From positions 92,900 to 156,899 of the forward strand of contig NZ_JBFCVK010000009.1 in NCBI RefSeq assembly GCF_040712085.1: 64,000 bases of DNA, given 5' to 3'. This stretch comes from Aquibaculum sediminis (GTDB lineage Bacteria; Pseudomonadota; Alphaproteobacteria; Kiloniellales; DSM-21159). Under the pieces are notes generated by a model. The model did not search any database. It saw nothing but the letters and a program-made list of their open reading frames with translations, and was not told the origin of the DNA. Numbering within the stretch: position 1 is the first letter of the stretch; each line of letters opens with the position of its first letter. Positions 17,635-24,499 of the stretch are shown here, piece after piece. The position numbers and the translations under genes are program-made.

Positions 17635-18364
17635 TATCTCGCAACTCAGCAAGACCTTCGCCGATGGCGGTGGCCTGACCCACACGGCCCTGGAAGGGGT
17701 GGACCTTCGCATCGGCGACAGGGAGATCGTGAGCCTGGTTGGCACTTCCGGCTGCGGTAAATCCACCCTGTTGCGGCTCGTCTGTGGTCTGGACCGACCC
17801 ACCGGCGGCGATATTCGCCTCGAAGGCCGGCCGGTGACCGGGCCCTCGCCCAATGTGGGCATGGTGTTCCAGGAGCCGCGGCTGATGCCCTGGCTGTCGG
17901 TGACCGAGAACGTGCGCCTGGCCCTGCTGGACCTGCCGCGCCGCGAACAGGAGCGGCGCATAGCGGATGCCTTGGAGAAGGTAGGGCTCGCGGACTTCGC
18001 TTCGGCCCTGCCGCGACAGCTTTCCGGCGGGATGGCACAACGGGTCGCCATCGCGCGTGCACTGGTGCGCCAGCCCTCGGTTCTGCTGCTGGACGAGCCC
18101 TTTTCCGCGCTGGACAGCTTCACGCGGCTGAAACTCCAGGATCATCTCGTGGAACTGTGGGAACGGGAAGGTTTCACCCTCATTCTGGTCACACACGATG
18201 TCGAGGAGGCGGTGGTGCTCTCGGATCGCGTGGTGGTGCTGCGCGGGCACCCAGGGCGGATCCACCGCAGCGTGGAAGTCGATCTTCCCCGACCGCGTTC
18301 GCGCACGGCGATCGAGGTGCAGCGACTGAAAGAAGAGATCATCGCCAGCCTCGATCTGTCCTGA
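17627..18364 (+). CDS. ssuB: Sulfonate-type ABC transporter ATPase (SsuB-like)
   Basis: 245 residues. The start taken is GTG 17627, because AGGAGG (17615-17620) lies exactly 6 nt before it; in-frame ATGs at 17597 and 17603 would add about ten residues but lack a Shine-Dalgarno. Walker A GTSGCGKST, Q-loop FQEPRLMPWLSV, signature LSGGMAQRVAIARAL, Walker B LLLDEPFSALD and H-loop VTHDVEEAV are intact. The Q-loop with RLMPW is typical of the SsuB/TauB/NrtD class. It energises import through SsuC and is the third gene of the riboswitch-led operon; the OsmC gene starts 30 bp later and may be co-transcribed. Confidence 0.9.
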   Translation: MLDISQLSKTFADGGGLTHTALEGVDLRIGDREIVSLVGTSGCGKSTLLRLVCGLDRPTGGDIRLEGRPVTGPSPNVGMVFQEPRLMPWLSVTENVRLALLDLPRREQERRIADALEKVGLADFASALPRQLSGGMAQRVAIARALVRQPSVLLLDEPFSALDSFTRLKLQDHLVELWEREGFTLILVTHDVEEAVVLSDRVVVLRGHPGRIHRSVEVDLPRPRSRTAIEVQRLKEEIIASLDLS

Positions 18365-18394
18365 GTTCCGATTTTCGAGAAGGTGCGTAACGAC

Positions 18395-18913
18395 ATGAAC
18401 GCTGAAGACCTGAAATCCCTGCAAGCCCCCCTGAAGAGCCGCTACAAGGACGAGCCGAATGCCGCAGTCGTCACGCTCTCGGCCGAAGGCAACATTGCGG
18501 AAGGCATCGCCTGCAAGGTCGACACCGGCCGGGCCCTCGTCGAAGCGGGTCTGCACCCTGCGACCGGGGGCAGCGGCAGCCAGGCTTGCTCCGGTGACAT
18601 GCTGCTGGAAGCCCTGGTGGCCTGCGCGGGTGTCACCCTGAAGGCCGTGGCCACGGCGCTGGAGTTTGACCTGCGCGGCGGCAAGGTCACGGCGGAAGGC
18701 GACCTGGATTTCCGCGGCACCCTGGGCGTTGCCAAGGACGCACCGGTGGGCTTCTCCGCCATCCGGCTGACGTTCGATCTCGACACGCCCGAGCCGGCCG
18801 AGCGCATCGCGACCCTGACCAAGCTGACCGAGCGCTACTGCGTCGTCTTCCAGACTCTGAATCAACCGCCGCCGTTGTCCCTGAAGGTGGACGCCGCCAC
18901 GGCACAGGCCTGA
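18395..18913 (+). CDS. OsmC-family protein
   Basis: 172 residues from ATG 18395 (a GTG four codons earlier sits inside the ribosome binding region). The two redox-type cysteines of the OsmC/Ohr fold are present: one in GSQACSGDMLLEALVACAG and one in ERYCVVFQTL. OsmC and Ohr proteins reduce organic hydroperoxides with thiols; related YhfA-type members have no known substrate. This member has GGSGSQACSGDML rather than the classic Ohr spacing, so it is closer to the general OsmC group. It follows the sulfonate transporter by 30 bp and precedes a LysR gene by 55 bp. A role in handling sulfur-derived thiols or peroxides is inference from position only. Confidence 0.85.
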   Translation: MNAEDLKSLQAPLKSRYKDEPNAAVVTLSAEGNIAEGIACKVDTGRALVEAGLHPATGGSGSQACSGDMLLEALVACAGVTLKAVATALEFDLRGGKVTAEGDLDFRGTLGVAKDAPVGFSAIRLTFDLDTPEPAERIATLTKLTERYCVVFQTLNQPPPLSLKVDAATAQA

Positions 18914-18968
18914 ACGCACGGCGAGGGAAAGGCTTTCGTCGGCGAGCGACGCAGGTATATCGTGAAGC

Positions 18969-19904
18969 ATGGATCGTCTGACGAGTATTGAAGTCTTCCT
19001 GCGCGTGGCGGCCCAGGGCAGCTTTGCAGCCGCGGCCAGGGATCTTGGCATGTCCCGTGCCATGGTCAGCAAGCATGTGCAGGCCCTGGAGACGCGTCTG
19101 GGCAGTCGCCTGCTGCATCGCACGACCCGCAAGCTGAGCCTGACCGAAGCGGGCCGCTCCTACTTCGAGCAGGCGGGCACATTGCTGGAAGCCCTGCGTG
19201 AGGCGGAAGAGACCGTCAGCGCGTTGCAGTCAGCACCGCGCGGGACTTTGCGCATCAACGCGCCGGTCAGCTTCGGGCTGCTGCATCTGGGCTCGGCGCT
19301 CGAGAGTTTTATGCGCCGCTACCCGGAGATTTCGGCCGAAATTTCCCTGGAGGACCGCCAAGCCGACTTGGTGAAGGAGGGCTACGATCTGGCAGTGCGC
19401 ATCGGCCGGCTAACCGATTCAAGCCTGATCGCCCGCCGCATCGCCCCCTGCCGCATGCTGTTGGTTGCTGCGCCCGAGTACCTGGAGCGCCGCGGCCGAC
19501 CGGCACTGCTGTCCGATCTCGCCCAGCATGAATGCCTCAGCTACAGCTATTCTGCCAGCGGGGACGAGTGGCGTTTCGACGGGCCGGATGGACCGGCCTC
19601 GGTGCGCATCGGCGGCCGGTTGCGCGCCAACAACGGTGATCTGCTGCGCGCCGCCTGTGTGGCGGGGCAGGGTATTGCGCTGGTGCCGAGTTTCATTGCC
19701 GGACCGGATGTGGTGGCCGGTCGTCTCAAGCCATTGCTGCCCGACTATCGGCCAGCCCTCCTGGGTGTGCATGCTGTCTATCCTCATGCCCGTCATCTGG
19801 CGCCGAAGGTGCGGGCCTTCATCGATTTCCTGGTAGAGCATTTCGGACCAGAGCCGGCCTGGGACGCTGGCCTCGAGCCGCTGCAGGACGTGGTTCGGCA
19901 ATGA
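18969..19904 (+). CDS. LysR-family transcriptional regulator
   Basis: 311 residues. The N-terminal winged helix is clear: MDRLTSIEVFLRVAAQGSFAAAARDLGMSRAMVSKHVQALE, with the TTRKLSLTEAGRSYF wing. It is of the CrgA/DsdC-like single-effector group, with the co-inducer domain starting near GTLRINAPVSFGLLHL and the second lobe LRANNGDLLRAACVAGQGIALVP. Unlike typical LysR genes it is not divergent from its target: it overlaps the next gene, a CoA-transferase, by 4 bp in the same direction. It may control that gene or an unlinked one. The effector is unknown. Confidence 0.9.
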   Translation: MDRLTSIEVFLRVAAQGSFAAAARDLGMSRAMVSKHVQALETRLGSRLLHRTTRKLSLTEAGRSYFEQAGTLLEALREAEETVSALQSAPRGTLRINAPVSFGLLHLGSALESFMRRYPEISAEISLEDRQADLVKEGYDLAVRIGRLTDSSLIARRIAPCRMLLVAAPEYLERRGRPALLSDLAQHECLSYSYSASGDEWRFDGPDGPASVRIGGRLRANNGDLLRAACVAGQGIALVPSFIAGPDVVAGRLKPLLPDYRPALLGVHAVYPHARHLAPKVRAFIDFLVEHFGPEPAWDAGLEPLQDVVRQ

Positions 19905-21031
19905 GCGACCTGCTGGAGGGCCTGCGCGTCATCGATCTGTCGCAGTGGCTGCCCGGGCCAGCCGCCGGCCAGATGCTGGCCGATCTCGGCGCAAGCGTGG
20001 TGAAGGTGGAGCCGCTCGGCGGCGATCCCATGCGCAGGCTGGGGCCGCAGGATCCGGATGGTATCTCGGCCTGGTACAAGCTGGTGAACACCGGCAAGAC
20101 CGTGCTGCGCCTCAACCTCAAAAGCCAGGAGGGCAAAGCCCGCTTTGCGGAGCTGTTGGCCACGGCGGATGTGCTGCTGGAAAGCTATCGCCCGGGGACC
20201 CTGGACAAGCTGGGCTTTGGCGCTGAGCGCCGGCAGGCTCTGCGGCCCGACCTGATCCACTGCGCGCTCTCCGGATTCGGACAGACCGGACCGCTGGCCA
20301 CGCGCGGCGGCCATGACATCAACTATCTCGCCCTGGGAGGCGGGCTGATCGCCAGCGGTACGGCCGAGCGGCCTGTGGCGGCCTTTCCCCCAGTCGCCGA
20401 TCACGCCTCGGCGCTGCAGGCGGTGAGCGCCATCCTCGCCGCACTCTTTCGCCGGACGCGCAGCGGGCAAGGTGCCAGCCTGGACATCAGCCTCACCGAG
20501 ACAGTTCTGGCCTGGCAGGCCATCCCCATGACCAGTGCGCTGCGCGGCGAAGCCCCGCAAAGGGAAGCCGGCGTGCTGAACGGCGGCGCGGCCTTCTATC
20601 GCATCTATCAGTGTGCGGACGGCCGTTTTGTCTCCCTCGGCGCCATTGAGCCCAAGTTCTGGGCCAACTTCTGCACGGCGGTCGGGCAGGAGAACTGGAT
20701 GGCCCGCCAGGACGAACCGCTGCCACAGAACGGCTTGATCGAGGAAGTCGCCGCTCTGTTCAAGAGCCGGCCGCTCCGCGATTGGGAAGCACTTCTCAAT
20801 GCGGTCGATTGTTGCTTTCAGGCGCTCCTGGGGCCTGAAGAGGTGCTGGCACATCCCCAGGTTCGGGACCGCGGACAGGTGAACGTCAGTGGCGCGGACG
20901 GCAGTGGGCCGCTGGTGGAAATCGGCTTTGGCGGCTGGATCGATGGCCAACCGCCGGCGCGGCGCACGCCACTGCAGGAGGCAGAGTCCGCGGAGGTTTT
21001 GGCGCAGTGGCGGCGGGACAAACTGCAGTAG
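19901..21031 (+). CDS. Family III CoA-transferase (CaiB/BaiF)
   Basis: 376 residues, ATG overlapping the LysR stop (ATGA). The N-terminus LEGLRVIDLSQWLPGPAAGQ and LADLGASVVKVEPLGGDPMR are the signature of formyl-CoA transferase/CaiB/alpha-methylacyl-CoA racemase proteins. The catalytic Asp is in the conserved GHDINYLALGG. These enzymes either move CoA between carboxylic acids or racemise 2-methylacyl-CoA; the sequence near GFGAERRQALRPDLIHCALSGFGQTGP is shared by both, so I do not choose. It is translationally coupled to the LysR gene. The following 129 bp to proS contain no gene. Confidence 0.87.
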   Translation: MSDLLEGLRVIDLSQWLPGPAAGQMLADLGASVVKVEPLGGDPMRRLGPQDPDGISAWYKLVNTGKTVLRLNLKSQEGKARFAELLATADVLLESYRPGTLDKLGFGAERRQALRPDLIHCALSGFGQTGPLATRGGHDINYLALGGGLIASGTAERPVAAFPPVADHASALQAVSAILAALFRRTRSGQGASLDISLTETVLAWQAIPMTSALRGEAPQREAGVLNGGAAFYRIYQCADGRFVSLGAIEPKFWANFCTAVGQENWMARQDEPLPQNGLIEEVAALFKSRPLRDWEALLNAVDCCFQALLGPEEVLAHPQVRDRGQVNVSGADGSGPLVEIGFGGWIDGQPPARRTPLQEAESAEVLAQWRRDKLQ

Positions 21032-21160
21032 CCCGCTAGTATGGGGGGCGTTCAAAGGCGTGGGTCGAGTCCAGGGATGCGTGGACAAGATAAGGGAGCT
21101 TGCCTACTCTCCGCCGCAGTACGGAAAACCACCCTTCAACAGCGTCCATCCGAGGCATCC

Positions 21161-22510
21161 ATGCGCCGTTCCGCGTTCTTCCTGCCGACCCTGAAAGAGA
21201 CTCCCAAGGAGGCGGAGATCGTCTCCCACCGCCTGATGCTGCGCGCCGGGATGGTGCGCCAGGCGTCGGCCGGCATCTATTCCTGGCTGCCGCTGGGTTT
21301 TCGCGTGCTGAAGAAGATCGAGCAGATCGTGCGTGAAGAGCAGGATCGCATGGGGTGTCAGGAAGTGCTGATGCCGACCATCCAGTCGGCCGACCTTTGG
21401 CGCGAGTCCGGCCGCTACGATGCCTACGGTCCGGAGATGCTGCGCATCAAGGACCGGCACGAGCGTGACATGCTCTACGGGCCGACCAACGAGGAACTGA
21501 TCACCAACATCTTCGCCCACTCGGTCCGGAGCTATCGCGACCTGCCGAAGCTGCTCTATCACATCCAGTGGAAGTTCCGCGACGAGGTCCGGCCGCGCTT
21601 TGGTGTCATGCGTGGCCGTGAGTTCCTCATGAAGGATGCCTATTCCTTCGACCTGGATTTCGAGGCGGCACGGCAGTCCTACAACAAGTTCTTTGTCGCC
21701 TATCTCAGGACCTTTGCGCGCCTTGGCCTGAAGGCCATTCCCATGGAGGCCGATACCGGACCGATCGGCGGCAACCTCAGCCACGAGTTCATCATCCTGG
21801 CAGACACGGGCGAAAGTCAGGTCTTCTGTGACCGGGATTTCCTGGACGTCGACGTACTGGGCCGGGAAATCGACTACGCCAATCCGGAGGAAGTGGGCTC
21901 GGTCGTCGACTACTTCACCAAGCTCTATGCCCGCACCGACGAGAAGCACGAGGAAGCGGCCTTCGAAAAGGAGGTGCCGGAGGCCCGGCGCTATGAAGGT
22001 CGGGGCATCGAGGTGGGACACATCTTCTACTTTGGCAGCAAGTACTCGGAACCCCTGGGCGCACGCGTCGCGACGCCCGAGGGTGATGAGGTCGCGGTGC
22101 ACATGGGCTCCTACGGCGTCGGCGTGTCGCGCCTGGCCGGCGGCATCATCGAAGCGAGCCACGACGAAGCAGGCATTATCTGGCCGGATGCGGTGGCCCC
22201 CTTCGACGTGGGGCTGATCAACCTCAAGCCGGGTGACAGCGACTGCGCGAAGGCGGGCGAGGATGCCTATGCTGCTCTGGGTCGCAGCGGTCTCGATGTG
22301 CTCTATGATGAGCGTGACGAACGGGCCGGCGCCAAGTTCGCGGAGATGGACCTGATTGGACTGCCGTGGCAGCTCACCATTGGCCCGCGCGGCGTCAAGG
22401 CCGGCACCGTGGAGTTGAAACGCCGCGCCTCGGGAGAGAAGGAAGAATTGAGCTTCGAAGCTGCGATCAACAAGATCACGGCCAACAACCTAACGGTGGC
22501 CCGCGGATGA
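21161..22510 (+). CDS. proS: Prolyl-tRNA synthetase, short type without editing domain
   Basis: 449 residues from ATG 21161 (MRRSAFFLPTLKETPKEAE, the normal family start; the frame is open 40 codons upstream without similarity). Class II motifs are seen: GIYSWLPLGFRVLKKIE, motif 2 FRDEVRPRFGVMRGREFLMKDAYSF, and motif 3 in MGSYGVGVSRLAGGIIE. At ~450 residues it lacks the INS editing insertion of the ~570-residue E. coli enzyme, as is usual in alphaproteobacteria. Its stop overlaps the lolC start by 4 bp (ATGA), an arrangement typical of the group. Confidence 0.96.
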   Translation: MRRSAFFLPTLKETPKEAEIVSHRLMLRAGMVRQASAGIYSWLPLGFRVLKKIEQIVREEQDRMGCQEVLMPTIQSADLWRESGRYDAYGPEMLRIKDRHERDMLYGPTNEELITNIFAHSVRSYRDLPKLLYHIQWKFRDEVRPRFGVMRGREFLMKDAYSFDLDFEAARQSYNKFFVAYLRTFARLGLKAIPMEADTGPIGGNLSHEFIILADTGESQVFCDRDFLDVDVLGREIDYANPEEVGSVVDYFTKLYARTDEKHEEAAFEKEVPEARRYEGRGIEVGHIFYFGSKYSEPLGARVATPEGDEVAVHMGSYGVGVSRLAGGIIEASHDEAGIIWPDAVAPFDVGLINLKPGDSDCAKAGEDAYAALGRSGLDVLYDERDERAGAKFAEMDLIGLPWQLTIGPRGVKAGTVELKRRASGEKEELSFEAAINKITANNLTVARG

Positions 22511-23754
22511 TCTTTGGCGCCGTCGAGCGTCTGCTGGCACTGCGCTACCTGCGCTCCCGCCGGCAGGAAGGCTTCATCTCGGTCATCGCGGTCTTCTCGC
22601 TGCTTGGCATCGCCCTGGGGGTGGCCACTCTCATCATCGTCATGGCGGTGATGAACGGCTTCCGCATCGAGCTCATGAGCCGGATTCTCGGCGTGAATGG
22701 CCATCTGACGGCCTACTACGATTCCCAGGCCATCAGCGATTATCGAGACGTCGCACAGCGCCTGGAGGATCTGGAGGGGGTCAGGCTTGCCACGCCGCTC
22801 ATCCAGTCGCAGGTGATCGTGACGTCCGGCGACCGGGCCATGGGTGCCCAGGTCCGAGGCATGGCGCCGGAAGACCTGGAACGGCGCCAGCAGCTCGTCA
22901 GCAAGGTGATCGCCGGCCGGGTCTCGGACTTCGGCCGTGACGGCGGGCTGCTGGCCGGCAGCCGCCTGGCCCAGCAACTGGGTGTCGGGGCAGGGGGGGA
23001 CATAACCCTGCTGAGTCCGCAGGGGTCGGAGACCGCCATCGGCACGGTGCCTCGGATGAAGGCCTACCCCATTGCCGGGCTCTTCGAGATCGGCATGTAC
23101 GAGTTCGATCTCTCGACCATCTACATGCCTTTGGATCAGGCGCAGATCTTCTTCCGCTACCCGGAAGCCGCCAACGCCATCGAGATCTTCGTGAACGATC
23201 CCGAGCGCGTCTGGGAGTTGCGCGGGGTGATCGACGAGGAACTCGGCCCCGGTTGGCGCACCGTTGACTGGCAGCAAGCACACTCGTCGATCGTCAACGC
23301 GCTCGCCGTCGAGCGGAACGTGATGTTCGTCATCCTGTCGCTGATCATCTTGGTGGCCGCCTTCAATATCCTCTCGGGCCAGTACATGCTGGTGAAGGGC
23401 AAGGGCCGCGACATTGCCATTCTGCGCACCATGGGAGCCACGCGCGGCACGATCCTGCGCGTCTTCTTCATGAGCGGTGCAGCCGTCGGCCTCTTCGGCA
23501 CGCTGTTGGGCGTCGCCCTGGGCATCGTCTTCACCGACAACATCCAGACCATCCAGGGCTGGGTGGAAGCCGTGGTGGGCACCCAGGTCTTTAATCCCGA
23601 GGTCTATTTCCTGACCAGCATGCCGGCACAGCGCGACCCCCGGGAAGTGCTCGAGGTGGTGGCGATGGCGCTGTTCATCTCCTTCCTGGCACCCCTGCTG
23701 CCGGCCTGGCGGGCGGCGCGCCTCGATCCGGTGGAGGCACTGCGCTATGAGTAG
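22507..23754 (+). CDS. lolC: Lipoprotein-releasing ABC transporter permease LolC/LolE
   Basis: 415 residues from ATG 22507 overlapping the proS stop. One N-terminal helix (GFISVIAVFSLLGIALGVATLIIVMAVMNGF region) is followed by a large periplasmic MacB-like domain and three C-terminal helices, with FNILSGQYMLVKGKGRDIAILRTMGAT as the FtsX-type coupling segment. The motif VMNGFRIELMSRILGVNGH is characteristic of LolC/E. It extracts outer-membrane lipoproteins from the inner membrane and passes them to LolA. Only one permease gene is present, so a homodimer is expected, as in most alphaproteobacteria. It overlaps lolD by 8 bp. Confidence 0.95.
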   Translation: MIFGAVERLLALRYLRSRRQEGFISVIAVFSLLGIALGVATLIIVMAVMNGFRIELMSRILGVNGHLTAYYDSQAISDYRDVAQRLEDLEGVRLATPLIQSQVIVTSGDRAMGAQVRGMAPEDLERRQQLVSKVIAGRVSDFGRDGGLLAGSRLAQQLGVGAGGDITLLSPQGSETAIGTVPRMKAYPIAGLFEIGMYEFDLSTIYMPLDQAQIFFRYPEAANAIEIFVNDPERVWELRGVIDEELGPGWRTVDWQQAHSSIVNALAVERNVMFVILSLIILVAAFNILSGQYMLVKGKGRDIAILRTMGATRGTILRVFFMSGAAVGLFGTLLGVALGIVFTDNIQTIQGWVEAVVGTQVFNPEVYFLTSMPAQRDPREVLEVVAMALFISFLAPLLPAWRAARLDPVEALRYE

Positions 23755-24430
23755 GGCAGAGGTGCGCCTGCGCCTGGTGGAGGTGACCAAGTTCTATGCC
23801 CAGGGCGACCAACGCCTGGAGATCCTGAAGGGCATCAACCTCAGCCTCTACAGCGGCGAACTGGCCGCCCTGGTCGGCCCCTCGGGATCGGGGAAATCGA
23901 CCCTGCTGCATATTGCCGGCCTACTGGAAACGCCGGACAGCGGCGAAGTGGAGATCGCCGGTCAAGCCGTCGCCGCGCTGCGCGATCGTGAGCGCACTGC
24001 CATCCGGCGCCGGCGTATCGGCTTCGTCTACCAGTATCATCACCTCCTGCCCGAGTTCTCGGCGCTGGAGAACCTGGTGGTGCCGCAGATGATCGCCGGG
24101 CGCAAACGCCGCGACGCCACCAATGATGCCAAGGAGTTGTTGCATCTCGTTGGCCTCGGCGACCGCATCGAGCATCGGCCTGGCCGTCTGTCCGGCGGCG
24201 AGCAGCAGCGCGTCGCCCTGGCCCGGGCGATCATCAATCGGCCATCGCTGGTGCTGGCGGATGAGCCGACGGGCAACCTCGACCCGGAAACGGCGGACGA
24301 GGTGTTCGATCTGCTGACCAAGCTGGTAAAGGGGTCCGGCGTGGCTGCCCTGATCGCCACGCACAATCTCGAACTCGCCGGCCGCATGGATCGAACGCTG
24401 CAGCTGCGCGACGGACAGGTTTTCGGTTGA
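23747..24430 (+). CDS. lolD: Lipoprotein-releasing ABC transporter ATPase LolD
   Basis: 227 residues. Walker A GPSGSGKST, Q-loop YQYHHLLPEFSALENL, signature LSGGEQQRVALARAI, Walker B LVLADEPTGNLD and H-loop ATHNLELA are intact. The YHHLLPEFSALENLVVPQMI and DEPTGNLD segments are typical of LolD/MacB-type ATPases. It drives the LolC/E permease, with which it overlaps by 8 bp. It ends a proS-lolC-lolD operon; the next gene starts 69 bp on, after a possible weak -10 (TATAGT near 24485). Confidence 0.95.
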   Translation: MSRAEVRLRLVEVTKFYAQGDQRLEILKGINLSLYSGELAALVGPSGSGKSTLLHIAGLLETPDSGEVEIAGQAVAALRDRERTAIRRRRIGFVYQYHHLLPEFSALENLVVPQMIAGRKRRDATNDAKELLHLVGLGDRIEHRPGRLSGGEQQRVALARAIINRPSLVLADEPTGNLDPETADEVFDLLTKLVKGSGVAALIATHNLELAGRMDRTLQLRDGQVFG

Positions 24431-24499
24431 GCGATACCCTGGCCCGACTGAACATCTGCACCTGACCAGGGCACAACGGCACAGTATAGTCCCGCTCTC

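Noticed and set aside
17507..19132. Minus-strand open frame of 541 codons opposite ssuB, the OsmC gene and the LysR start.
   Set aside because: It is antisense to three clearly homologous genes; the high GC content keeps the opposite frame open.
21041..21160. Upstream extension of proS (40 codons).
   Set aside because: The conserved protein starts at MRRSAFFLPTLKETP; the extension is low-complexity and lacks a ribosome binding site.
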